The notes below the pieces were generated by a model that was not told where the DNA came from, searched no databases, and worked only from the letters and a program-made list of their open reading frames with translations. This document shows positions 1-11,200 of a DNA stretch of 37,719 bases, piece after piece. Source of the DNA: Anabaena minutissima FACHB-250. GTDB lineage: Bacteria > Cyanobacteriota > Cyanobacteriia > Cyanobacteriales > Nostocaceae. Location: the NCBI RefSeq assembly GCF_014697125.1, contig NZ_JACJRG010000048.1, forward strand, positions 1 to 37,719, read 5' to 3'. The number at the start of each line of letters is the position of its first letter. Position 1 is the first letter of the stretch. A program made the position numbers and the translations under genes.

Positions 1-285
1 TGAACCGGAGGTATAAATTATATAAGCTAAGTTAGTGGATTTTACCTGGGAAATAGTATTGGCTTGACTATGTTGGGAAATCGCTTGCCAACCAGTATCT
101 AGACAAATCACCTGCTGATGCTCTGGTAGAATGTCTAGTAGGTGCGACTGGGTAAGTAATACAGGCACTTGGGAATCTTCAAGTAAGTATTGTAGGCGAT
201 CGCGTGGATAAGCAGGGTCAAGAGGTACAAAAGCCCCGCCAGCCTTCAAAATCCCCAACAACCCTACCACCATTTCTAAGGAACG
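1..285. repeat. Terminal inverted repeat, left copy (A-domain segment)
   Basis: Matches the reverse complement of 37435-37719 with about 18 mismatches in 285 bp. Positions 101-279 differ at only 4 sites. The segment encodes the A-domain region from RSLEMVV to the YTSGS core. Confidence 0.93.
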
Positions 286-3200
286 CTCAACGCAGATACC
301 TACCAAAGTATCAGGTTTCACACCCAGAGTTTGTAAATGGTGCGCCAGTTGATTGGCTCGCTGATTCAATTGTGCGTAGGTGAGATGTTGTTGCTCATAG
401 GTGACTGCTATTGCATTTGGTGTTTTTTGCACCTGTGCTGCAAATAGTTGATGCAGACATAGCGAATCATCATAACTGCTCTCAGTTGCATTCCATTCGT
501 GGAGTAACTGGTGTTTTTCTGTGGGTGAAAGCAGTGATTGATTTTGATATGGGGCTGATGGTGCTGCTACCATCGCTGTTAAAGTATTGAGGTAGTAGGT
601 AGCGATACTTTCTACTTGTTCTTTACACAGTTGATTTGTCTGATAATTCAGGGCTAAATTTAACTGGGAAGAACCCGGATTAACACTAAAGTGCGCCACC
701 AAAGTCAAGTTAGTTTGTTCAAAGGTCTGGTAATCTAAAATTTCAGATTCCTTTAAGCCCAGGATTCCTTGATAAACGTGAAAATGAACGAAATTAAAAC
801 TAGTTTCAAATAATTGCTCTCCACCACACAGACGTTGCATCTCAGCTAAAGGATAACGCCGATGTGGTAAAGTTGCTTGTTCAGCTTGGAAAGTTTGCTG
901 GATCAATTCTAACCAAGTACCACCGCCTAAATGCGATCGCAAAGGCAAAGTATTCAAAAATAAACCAAGAATTTTTTCTCCGTCTGCATTTTCCGGTCTT
1001 CCATTAGCCACCAACCCCGTTAACACATCTGTTTGATTGGTGAGTAAATTTAATACCCGGACATGAGCCGCCAACAGGACACTTTTTAGAGGAACACTAG
1101 CATTGCTAGCTAGTTGCTTCAAGCCGTCTGATAATTCAGCAGTAATTGCTACTTCCTCAATATCTATTTCTGCTTTGGCATCTTTTCGATGAGATTCCGG
1201 CCAGCGTGGTAATTCAGTAATAGTAACATCAGCCAGTTGCTCTAGCCAATATTGCTGTGTTGCTTCTGATTGTATAGCCTGACGTTCCAACGCCACAAAA
1301 TCCCCAAAAGCCAATGTCCGAATCGCGGAATGAGAACTGGGGTGATGTTTGAGTAAATTTATATATTCTTGCCATAATTCCGTCAGTAAAGCGGCTACAC
1401 TCCAACCGTCGAGAATCGCATGGTGGAAACTAAAACTTAAATTAAACGTTTCCGTACTGCGACGATGCACATAAAAACGTAGCAGAGGCGGTTTTTTCCA
1501 ATCAAAACTATTATACTTTTCTGTTTCTATCCAATTATTAATAGCTGCTTGTTGTTCTGCCGTTGTTAAATGACTAATATCATCCACCTGTAAAGGTACA
1601 CCTACATTTTGATGCACCAACTGCAATGGCTCAGAAAACCCACTCAATTCAAAGCTAGTACGCAGCACCGCATGACGAGAAATCAATTGCTCAATCGCAG
1701 TCTGCAACGCTGATAAATCCAGAGTCGCCCGCACATGGAAAGAGAAGACATCATGATAAATAGCAGAATCTATACTCAATTCACTATGAAAAACCATCCC
1801 TGCTTGGAGTGCTGTCAGGGGATAAGCATTTGCTAATTTTGCTGGTAACTTCTCCTTGTCTACCTCAGCTACTAAACTAAAAGGTGATGTCTGCGGTGTG
1901 AGTGTAAAACTGACTTCTTTGCTTACCAATTTCGCTAATTCGGCAATAGTTTGGTGTTGGAATAACTGTTGTAGAGAAAAGTCTAAACCAACTTCATTAG
2001 CCTTTGCTAAAATTTGGATACTGCGAATCGAGTCCCCACCCAATTCAAAGAAATTATCATGTATCCCGACTTGGGACACCCCTAAAACTTTTGCCCAAAT
2101 ATTGGCTAATAACTCTTCTTCTGGGGTTTGGGGTGCTACAAAACCACTATTTAACTCTGGTCTAGCTTCCGGCTGAGGTAACATCCGTCGGTCAAGTTTA
2201 CCATTAGCCGTCAGAGGAAAGGCATCCAGTGAAACAAACACAGCCGGAATCATGTAATCAGGTAACTGCTGTTTGAGATACTCTCGCAATTTACCACCAC
2301 TGGGAGATTCACCATCAGCTACAAAGTAAGCTACCAAGCGTTTATTTTCTGGACTATCTGCTTGCACTAAAACCACAGTTTGCCGTACTTGGGGATGACT
2401 TGCTAACTTCGCCTCAATTTCCCCCAACTCAATCCGAAAACCGCGAATTTTCACCTGGTCATCTATGCGTCCCAAATACTCAATACTACCATCAGGTAAA
2501 TACCTCGCCAAATCACCAGTTTTATATAAAGGGCGTGGGGAATAGGGAGTGGTAAGGAATCTTTGTTGGGTCAACTCTGGACGATGCAAATAACCCCGCG
2601 TCACCCCAGCACCACCGACATACATTTCCCCCCTGACCCCAACAGGAACAGGCTGCAAATGCTCATCGAGAATATACAGTCGTAAATCAGGAATCGGTAC
2701 ACCAATCACACTGCTAGGACTTCCCGCATCCGCCATAGTCAACCTTCGGAAAGTAACGTGTACAGTAGTTTCCGTAATCCCGTACATATTCACCAATTGC
2801 GGACAAGCATCTCCATGTCTTTCAAACCAAGGTAATAAACTAGTTGGGTCAAGAGCCTCTCCCCCAAAAATCACCCACCGCAAACTAAGTTTAGATATAC
2901 CTTGTTCTTCCTCAGCCCAAATCAACTGACGAAATGCCGAAGGTGTCTGATTTAATACTGTCACCCCTTCCTGATGTAGCAGCTGGTAAAGTTCTTCCGG
3001 GTCACGACTCACCCAAAAAGGCACAACTACCAATCGACCACCATACAACAACGACCCCCACATTTCCCATACGGAGAAATCAAAAGCGTAGGAATGGAAA
3101 AGTGTCCACACATCGCTAGCATCAAAGTTAAACCAATCCTGAGTTGCTGCAAATAACCGCATCACATTGCAGTGATTCACCAACACACCCTTCGGTTTAC

Positions 3201-5268
3201 CCGTAGAGCCAGAAGTATAAATTACATAGGCTAAATTATCGGGTGACACCCCATTCTGAGGATTTCCTTGACTATAACTATTAATATCTTCCCAATTTTT
3301 ATCTAAACAAACAGTCTTAGCATTCGTTACGGGTAGATTTTCTAACCACTTAGCCTGAGTCAACAACACCGACACCTGGGAATCATCCAACATAAATTCC
3401 AAACGCTCCGGCGGATACTCAGGGTCAAGGGGTACATAAGCACCGCCAGCCTTCAAAATCCCCAGTAAACCCACCATCATATCTAGGGAACGCTCAACAC
3501 AGATACCCACCAACACATCAGGTTTAACGCCCAAAGTTTGTAAGTAATGCGCTAACTGATTTGCACGGGTATTTAACTGAGCATAAGTGAGATGTTGGTC
3601 GGCAAAAGTTACAGCTATAGCATCCGGTGTTTTTTGTACTTGCTCCTCAAACCGTTGATGCAGACATTGATTGACAATATACTCAGCAGTAAAATTCCCA
3701 TCTCCTAATATTTGTTGCCGTTCAGCATCACTTAGTAACGCTAATTCCTGTACTGTTTGCTGGGGATTAGCCAGAATTGCGGTCAATAAATTCTGGAAAT
3801 GTCCCGCCATCCGCGTAATTGTCTCATCATCAAACAAGTCGCTGTTATATTCCCAATTCCCGATGAGTCCTTGGGGAGTCTCCGTCATCGACAGAGTTAA
3901 ATCAAACTTGGAGGTGATAGCCTCTATTGGTAACTGCGACAACAGCAACCCTGGTAACTCCAAATTACCCATCGGCGCGTTTTGCAGGGCAAACATCACC
4001 TGAAATAAAGGTGTGTGGCTGAGATTCCGCTTAAGTTGTAGTATGTCTACTATCTGCTCAAAGGGGACTTCTTGGTGCGCGTAGGCATCTAACGCCACTT
4101 GCTTGACTTGTTGCAGTAATTCTGCAAATGGGGGATTATTTTCTAAACGCGATCGCAATACCAATGTGTTGACAAAAAAGCCAATTAATGTATCTATTTC
4201 TGGGCGATCGCGGTTAGCTATCGGGCTACCAATAAGAATATCTGTCTGACCACTGTAACGATGCAGTAAGGTGACAAAGGCTGCTTCTAAAGTCATGAAC
4301 AGCGTCACCCCAAACTTCTGACTGAGGCGATTGAGTTGTTCGGTCAATTCCAGAGGTAAGGGAAAATCTCGACTACTACCCCGGAAGGTCTGAATGGCTG
4401 GGCGGGGTCTGTCGGTAGGGAGTTCTAATATTGGTGGTGCATCAGCTAGCTGCTTTTGCCAATAGTTGATTTTTTGACTAAATACTTCCCCTTGTAACCA
4501 TTGTCTTTGCCACACAGCAAAGTCTGCATACTGAATCGGTAATGCTGGTAGAGGGGATGGTTTACCTTCTAAAAATACTGTATATAAAGTAGATATTTCT
4601 TGAATTAATATGCCAATTGACCACCCATCAGCGACAATGTGGTGCATATTCATCAGCAACACATGAGATTGTTCACTCAGCTTTAAGAGTGTCACCCGCA
4701 TCAGAGGTGCTTGGGTGAGGTCAAAGGGTCTCTCTGCATCGAGGATGGCTAATTGTTTGACTTCATCTGAACATCCCTGTAAATCGACTATTGGGAGTGT
4801 CAGGTTAGCGTGGGGATGAATTACCTGTACAGCATGACCATCAACCTTTGCAAAACTGGTGCGTAAAACCTCATGACGACGAACGACTGCTTGTAAAGCT
4901 TGTTCCAATGCTGGGATATCCAGCACCCCAGTCATTTGCACCGCCGCCGGCATATTGTAAGTGGCACTTGCACCTTCCATTTGGTAGAGAAACCAAAGGC
5001 GTTGCTGTGACCAGGATAGAGGTAAATTCCCGTTGTCTCGCGCTACAGTGGGGATTGATTTGACTTCAGAGGTTAAGTTTACCCGTTGAAAAAAGCTGAT
5101 AATTTCAGCCTTGCGATCGCTCAGATTAGCACGAATTTCTGGTGTTAATCTACCACTGGGTGCATTACAGCGCAGCTTCACCCCTTGGGAGGAATTGGGA
5201 TTATCTTCCACCCATAGCTTAATGTCCAGGTTTCCTAATTCAGACAAAAATTCTTCAATGGGTTTCAT
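1..5268 (-). CDS. NRPS, docking-C-A(Thr)-PCP-C-A..., 3' end beyond window
   Basis: Non-ribosomal peptide synthetase, 1756 codons visible and still open at position 1. Residues 1-65 resemble a TubC-type N-terminal docking domain. A C domain follows (about 75-510, HHIVADGWS). The first A domain (about 535-1020) has FDFSVWEMWG and NMYGITETTVH, from which I read the ten-residue code DFWNIGMVHK, the classic L-Thr code. A PCP follows (GGDSI, phosphopantetheine Ser1080), then a second C domain (about 1120-1560, opening YPLTALQAGMVFH, active site HHAILDG near 1280), then the start of a second A domain cut at its YTSGS core. The specificity of that second A domain cannot be read. The start ATG at 5268 overlaps the stop of the upstream hybrid gene as ATGA, which suggests translational coupling. 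By position and Thr code this corresponds to PuwF of puwainaphycin clusters (family knowledge); the Thr may become dehydrobutyrine. Confidence 0.93.
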   Translation of the reverse strand, partial: MKPIEEFLSELGNLDIKLWVEDNPNSSQGVKLRCNAPSGRLTPEIRANLSDRKAEIISFFQRVNLTSEVKSIPTVARDNGNLPLSWSQQRLWFLYQMEGASATYNMPAAVQMTGVLDIPALEQALQAVVRRHEVLRTSFAKVDGHAVQVIHPHANLTLPIVDLQGCSDEVKQLAILDAERPFDLTQAPLMRVTLLKLSEQSHVLLMNMHHIVADGWSIGILIQEISTLYTVFLEGKPSPLPALPIQYADFAVWQRQWLQGEVFSQKINYWQKQLADAPPILELPTDRPRPAIQTFRGSSRDFPLPLELTEQLNRLSQKFGVTLFMTLEAAFVTLLHRYSGQTDILIGSPIANRDRPEIDTLIGFFVNTLVLRSRLENNPPFAELLQQVKQVALDAYAHQEVPFEQIVDILQLKRNLSHTPLFQVMFALQNAPMGNLELPGLLLSQLPIEAITSKFDLTLSMTETPQGLIGNWEYNSDLFDDETITRMAGHFQNLLTAILANPQQTVQELALLSDAERQQILGDGNFTAEYIVNQCLHQRFEEQVQKTPDAIAVTFADQHLTYAQLNTRANQLAHYLQTLGVKPDVLVGICVERSLDMMVGLLGILKAGGAYVPLDPEYPPERLEFMLDDSQVSVLLTQAKWLENLPVTNAKTVCLDKNWEDINSYSQGNPQNGVSPDNLAYVIYTSGSTGKPKGVLVNHCNVMRLFAATQDWFNFDASDVWTLFHSYAFDFSVWEMWGSLLYGGRLVVVPFWVSRDPEELYQLLHQEGVTVLNQTPSAFRQLIWAEEEQGISKLSLRWVIFGGEALDPTSLLPWFERHGDACPQLVNMYGITETTVHVTFRRLTMADAGSPSSVIGVPIPDLRLYILDEHLQPVPVGVRGEMYVGGAGVTRGYLHRPELTQQRFLTTPYSPRPLYKTGDLARYLPDGSIEYLGRIDDQVKIRGFRIELGEIEAKLASHPQVRQTVVLVQADSPENKRLVAYFVADGESPSGGKLREYLKQQLPDYMIPAVFVSLDAFPLTANGKLDRRMLPQPEARPELNSGFVAPQTPEEELLANIWAKVLGVSQVGIHDNFFELGGDSIRSIQILAKANEVGLDFSLQQLFQHQTIAELAKLVSKEVSFTLTPQTSPFSLVAEVDKEKLPAKLANAYPLTALQAGMVFHSELSIDSAIYHDVFSFHVRATLDLSALQTAIEQLISRHAVLRTSFELSGFSEPLQLVHQNVGVPLQVDDISHLTTAEQQAAINNWIETEKYNSFDWKKPPLLRFYVHRRSTETFNLSFSFHHAILDGWSVAALLTELWQEYINLLKHHPSSHSAIRTLAFGDFVALERQAIQSEATQQYWLEQLADVTITELPRWPESHRKDAKAEIDIEEVAITAELSDGLKQLASNASVPLKSVLLAAHVRVLNLLTNQTDVLTGLVANGRPENADGEKILGLFLNTLPLRSHLGGGTWLELIQQTFQAEQATLPHRRYPLAEMQRLCGGEQLFETSFNFVHFHVYQGILGLKESEILDYQTFEQTNLTLVAHFSVNPGSSQLNLALNYQTNQLCKEQVESIATYYLNTLTAMVAAPSAPYQNQSLLSPTEKHQLLHEWNATESSYDDSLCLHQLFAAQVQKTPNAIAVTYEQQHLTYAQLNQRANQLAHHLQTLGVKPDTLVGICVERSLEMVVGLLGILKAGGAFVPLDPAYPRDRLQYLLEDSQVPVLLTQSHLLDILPEHQQVICLDTGWQAISQHSQANTISQVKSTNLAYIIYTSGS
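5265..5268 (-). other. ATGA stop/start overlap, hybrid PKS/NRPS to NRPS
   Basis: The TGA of the hybrid gene (5267-5265) overlaps the ATG of the NRPS (5268-5266). This favours translational coupling and equal amounts of two proteins that must pass a chain between them. Confidence 0.9.
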
Positions 5269-8200
5269 ACTTCAATTTCCTCCCGATTTTCTGATAACTC
5301 CACAGGTGTAGACTGTAATTTTTGGATAGTTGAGAAAATTTGCTCGATGTGGGCGGACAGTTCCATGACTGTGGGTGACTCCAACATCTGGCGCAAAGGT
5401 AATTCCACGCCAAAAGTTTGCCGCAAGCGAGAAATGACCTGCATCGCATTCAGGGAATTACCGCCGATTTCAAAGAAATTATCGGCAATTCCGACTTTTT
5501 CTAAGTTGAGAACTGAGACAATTATTGTTGCGATCGCTTGCTCTTTTTCAGTACGAGGAGCAATATATTGTACATGGGCTTGTTTTGCTAAATCTGCTTC
5601 TGGTAAGGCTTTTCGGTCTACTTTACCATTAGGCGTAAGAGGGAAGGTATCTAAACAGACAAAGGATGATGGCAGCATATAGTCTGGTAGTTGCTGCTTG
5701 AGATAGTGACGTAATTCGCTGTTTGTCGGTGCTTCAGCTTCGGGGATGAAGTAGGCAATTAAGGTATCAGCTTGAGTGGTAACAACTGTCTGTTTGATTT
5801 GGGGATGAGTTGCTAGTTTGGTTTCAATTTCGCCTAGTTCGATGCGGAAGCCACGAATTTTGATTTGTTGGTCTATCCGTCCTCTAAATTCGATTGTTCC
5901 ATCTGGGCGATAGCGTGTTAGGTCGCCAGTTTTGTAGAGAGTGAGGGACTGGGGATAGGTGATAGTGTTATTCTCTACGCCCAATTGAATAAATTTTTCT
6001 TGGGTTAAGTCGGGGCGTTTCCAGTAGCCTTGGGCTAGTCCTGCGCCTCCGGTGTGGAGTTCTCCCCAGACTCCTATGGGGACTGGTTGTAGGTTGGGGT
6101 CGAGGATGTAAACTTGGGTGTTGGCTATGGGGCGACCTATGGGGACTGATGAGTCTAAGTTGGTGTCGCTGGTTATGGGGTAGCAACAGGTGAAGGTGGT
6201 GTTCTCGGTGGGGCCGTAACCGTTAACTAGGCGAATTTGGGGTAGATGTTGTAATACTTTCTTGACGTGGGGGATTGATAGTACATCTCCGCCGGCTATG
6301 AGTTGTCGAACTGATTTTAAGTCTTCTATCCGTTCATCTACTATCAGATGGAATAGGCTGGCTGTTAGCCATAGGGTGGTGATTTGGTGTTGTTGGATTA
6401 TTTGCCCTATCTCTTCTAAGCTGGGTTTGGGGATGGGCATGATGACTAATTTACTGCCATTGAGCAAACTACCCCAAATTTCTAAGGTTGCAGCATCGAA
6501 GCTGATGGGTGCTAATTGTAGCCAGGTTTCTGCTGAAGTGAAACTAAGATAATCTGTGGCTTTAACTAATCGCACAACTCCCCGATGAGGAATGCTGACA
6601 CCTTTGGGTTTGCCAGTCGAACCGGAGGTGTACATGATGTATGCTAAGTTTTCGGCTGTCACCTCTGTGTCGAGATTTTCTGTTGATTCCTTTTTGATGG
6701 CTACTGCATCTACAGAGAGGATGTTTGTAAATGTCGGTAGTATGTCAATTAAATCCGTCTGAGTTAATAAAACTTGCGGCTGTACATCCTCCAACATCCA
6801 AGCCAATCTTTCTTGGGGATATTCTGGGTCAAGGGGTACATAAACACCGCCAGCTTTGAGGATACCCAATACTCCCACGATAAAATCAAGGGAACGCTGC
6901 ATACAGATACCCACAAGGACACCTGACTCTACACCCTGTTTTCTCAAGTAGTGCGCCACTTGATTAGCACGGTTATTTAACTCAGCATAAGTTAACTCTT
7001 CTCTGTCCCCTATAACTGCTACAGCATCGGGTGTTGTTTCTACTTGCGCCTCAAATATTTGATGAATGCACTTATTGGCAGGATAATCGGTTTGGGTAGT
7101 GTTCCAATCTACTAACAACTGCTTTAATTCTGTTGCTGTCAGCAGTGGTAATTCCCCTACAGGTTGGCTGGGGTTGGCAATAATTGCTGTGAGTAAAGTT
7201 TGGAAGTGTCCCAACCATCGCTCAATGGTGGTTGCATCAAATAAATCGGTGTTGTAATGACAATCTAGAATTAGTTCATCTTCTATCTGAGTGATATTCC
7301 AATGAATATCGTAGTCAGTGGAATTGATGGGTTGAGTTAACCAACTGGTTTCTAGTTCGCCTAACTTGGGCAGTGTAATTGATCTATCTAAGTTGAATGT
7401 AACAGTAACTAGAGGTGATCTACTCGCATCTGGGCTGAGGTTTAATTTTTGAATTAGTTCGGCAAAGGGATAATCTTGATGTTGGTAGGCTTCTAGTAAG
7501 ACGTTCCTGATAGCTAAGAGATATTCTGAGAATGGGGTTGTACTTTGGTAGTCGCTGCTAATTGGTAAGACGTGAGCGCAATAACCGACTAAACTATCAC
7601 TACCCGGAAGCGATCGCCCGGCTGTGGGAATGCCTACAATAATATTGGATTGTCCTGTCAATCTATGCAGTAATGTGGTGTATACCGCCAGCAGGGTCAT
7701 AAATAAGGTACAACCTTGCTCTAGACTGACTTTTTTAATGGCGCGTCCTAGGTCGCTATGGAGAAGTAAACTTTGCTTGCTACCGCGATAGGTTTTGATG
7801 GGGGTGCGTTTTCTATCGCTGGGTAGGTCTAATGCAGGGATGGTGTCAGCAAATTTTTGCAGCCAGTATTGTTCATGGGTTGCCATTTCTTCTGTCTGGC
7901 TTTGTTGGATTTGCCAGTTGATATACTCCCGGTATTGCATGGGGGTAGGGAGTTGGCATTTTTCACCCTGGCAGATGGCTGTGTATAAGGTGCTGAGTTC
8001 TTGGAGGATGACTCCTACTGACCAACCATCGACGATGATGTGATGGCCTGTCAGGGTTAGTCTGTGTTCTTCTGGGGATAGTTGGATGAGGTGGAGGCGG
8101 AAGAGGGGGGCTTTAGTGAGGTCGAACGGTTCTGGGGTTAATTCACGCAGAGGCGCAGAGACGCGGAGAGGAGGAGTTTTTGAGGACAAATCAAATTGCT

Positions 8201-11200
8201 CCCCTTGACTGATAATTATTTCTACCCTGGGGAAAATTTGCTGCACGTCGCCTTCGGGGCTGATGCTGGTTCTGAGTGCTTCGTGGCGATTGACTATTTG
8301 CTGCATCGCCTGGGTTAAGGCTGGCAGGTTAAGTTTACCTTGGAGTTTGAGGCTGACTGATTCGTTGTAGGCGGTGGAAGCTTCCTTACTCAGTTGCGCT
8401 AGTACCCATAGTTGTTTTTGGGCGGTGCTGAGGGGGGCTGTGATGAAAAATGGGCGGTTTTGATAGAGTTCTCTGAGGTCGTTTAATTCTGGGAGGCTGG
8501 CGACTACTGCGGTGGGGTTTACGCCAAAGTCTATTAAACAGGCGATTTCGTCAACGCCGATGGCTTGTAGTTTGGCGACGACTTGGGCGCAAGTTTCAGG
8601 CGTGCCGATTAATGCACTAGATTGAATATAGCGATCGCAAGCAGAGGATAAAATATAATCTTGATCATCTTCGCTCAGGCTATCAAAATCTATCCCTAAG
8701 CCTTGACTTTTCACGAGATTTTGGAATAAAGCTAGGGAAGATTTAAAATATTTACACAGTGGTTCTCTGGCTTGTTGGCGGGTTTGTTCTAAGTCTTTAC
8801 CGACAAATGTATGTAGTAATACTGTAACTCTGCCTACTGAGGGATCATAACCATGCTCTGCTAGAGATTCGCGGTACAGGGCAATATTTTCTGCCAAGTC
8901 TTCCACACTCTGTCCCATGAGGTTAGTTAATACGCCTGTACCCATTTCTCCAGCTTTGATATATGTGTCTGGATTGTTGACGATGGTAATCCAGTCTTGC
9001 AGTTCGGCTTGCATGGGTTTGGGGAATACTTCCACGCTAACGGTTTGACCGACTCCGTTCTGCACTTGAATTGATTCCCCCCGCCACAATTTACGGACTG
9101 TTTCCATCTGTTGAAACATCAGTTCTCGATGTTTCCCGAAGGATTGGGGGGCCAATACAAAGTCGTTGGGATTCCAGCCGGAAGCGAAGGAAATACCGAC
9201 GCGTCCTTGGGAAAGGTTATCTACGACTGACCATTCTTCTACTACTCGGATGGGATGGTGTATGGGGAGAACAACGCTACCGGAGCGAATTTGAATGTTC
9301 TGGGTTTCTCTGGCGAGGGCGGCGGCAATGACTGAGGGGTTGGGAGAAAACCCGCCAAAGGCATGAAAATGACGCTCAGGAATCCAAACGGCACTAAATC
9401 CATTTTTGTCGGCAAATCTAGCCCCGGTAAATAACAGGTCATATTTATCATGGCTAAATTCTGATTCGTAGTTGCCGAAATAGTACAAGCTAAATTGTAC
9501 TTTTTGGCTGGGAATATAGTTAGTTTTTTCCCTAGGGGTAGTTTTTTGTTTGCGTCGTTCCCAAAAGCCAGCTTTATTTACTGGCTGATTTAAATTAGCT
9601 GTTGGCAGCGACGCTGGAAACTTTTTTCCGGTGACATTCTCCTGTTGGGTGTGGGGAAAAAAACCACCTGAGCGCATTTCTGTAATACTGTCTCGCACCG
9701 CCTGAATAATCCACTCGATATCTGCATCGGTGTGGGCTGTGGAGAGAAAACAGGTGCGTCCTTCCCAAATGTACACACCTTTTTCTAGGAGGTGGTAGAA
9801 GAACACATCCATGTTAGCGGTGAAGACAAACCGGAACAGTGAGCCGAAATTTACCACCCGGATGTCTATTTGTTGCTCTGTGAAAATATGATTGAGTTGT
9901 TCGACTAGATAGGCAGTCCGAGCATTTAAATTAGTTTGTAACTGTACACCCTGTTCTTTTAAATATTTCAAGGCGGCTCGACAAGTTGCCATCGCTAAGG
10001 GATGCTTGTTAAATGTCCCGGCAAAAAATGTCCGGTCGGCTTGGGGATAGGATTGGTCGCCAAATTGCCAATATCCGCCGTCTATGCCGTCCATGAACTT
10101 GGCTTTACCTGCGACTGCGGCTAGGGGTAAACCACCACCAAATATCTTGCTATAGGTGGCTAAATCGGCCTTTACACCAAAATGGGCTTGTGCTCCCCCT
10201 GGATGGATGCGGAAGCCTGTCATAATTTCGTCAAAGATTAAGGCTGTCCCCGTCGCTTCGGTGAGGTGACGCAATTCCTGTAAAAATTCTCGCGGTTGCA
10301 AGTTAGGAAAACGACTCTGCACAGGTTCGACCATTACCGCCGCGAGGGTGTGCATTTCGGCTTGGAGAATTTCTAAGGCTTTGGGGTCGCCGTAGTTTAA
10401 GGCTAAAACATCTTTGACGGTATTAGCGGCGATGCCGTTGCCAAGGGGGACGCTGGACATTCCTTCACTTTGAGCCAATACCCCGTCAAAATGTCCGTGA
10501 TAAGAACCTGTAAAGATGGCAATGCGATCGCGTTTGGTGGCAGTCCGTGCTAATCTCAAGGCTACCATCACTGATTCTGAACCCGATTGACAAAATGTAG
10601 CCCGTTCTGCACCCGTCAGTTCACACAGTAATTCGGCAGTTTCTAAGGCGAGTTCTGGTTGGGGGCCGACAGCTACACCTTTTTGCAGTTGTTCGTTAAT
10701 GGCTGCAATCAGGAACGGCGCACCATGTCCAAATAAATGTGTGCCGAAACCCATTGCTAAATCTACATACTCGTTGCCATCTAAGTCCCAAAAATGTGCG
10801 CCTTGGTAACGTGTCCCGACAATGGGATAGAGCATTTCTTTAATTCCCATGCGGAATCCAGCTACAGCACGGTTATCACCTAAGTGATGGCGGGAAGCTT
10901 GCGCCCTTTGTTTGGATTTTTGGGTGCGTTGGGTATAACGTTGGATGAGGTCTTCTAGGTGTTTTTGGGAGTGCTGAGTGCTGAGTGCTGAGTGCTGAGT
11001 GCTGAGTGCTGAGTGGGGAGTGGGGAGTGGGGAGTGGGAAGTGGGGAGTGGGGGGTGGTGTCCTTTGCTGTTTCCGTTACCGTTGGTGGTTTTGCCGTTG
11101 CCGTTGCTGTTGCCCTTACCGTTGGTGGGTGTAAAGTTTGGCTGGGTTGATGCGGGAGTACCGCGTAACACCTGCAATTGCTCTGACATGATTTGTGTCA

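Noticed and set aside
5265..5600. Thioesterase or epimerase at the end of the hybrid enzyme
   Set aside because: The protein ends about 20 residues after the PCP; no lipase-type GxSxG or epimerase motif follows.
10970..11053. Possible CRISPR array
   Set aside because: Units are 7 bp, directly adjacent, without spacers, and lie in frame within a coding region.
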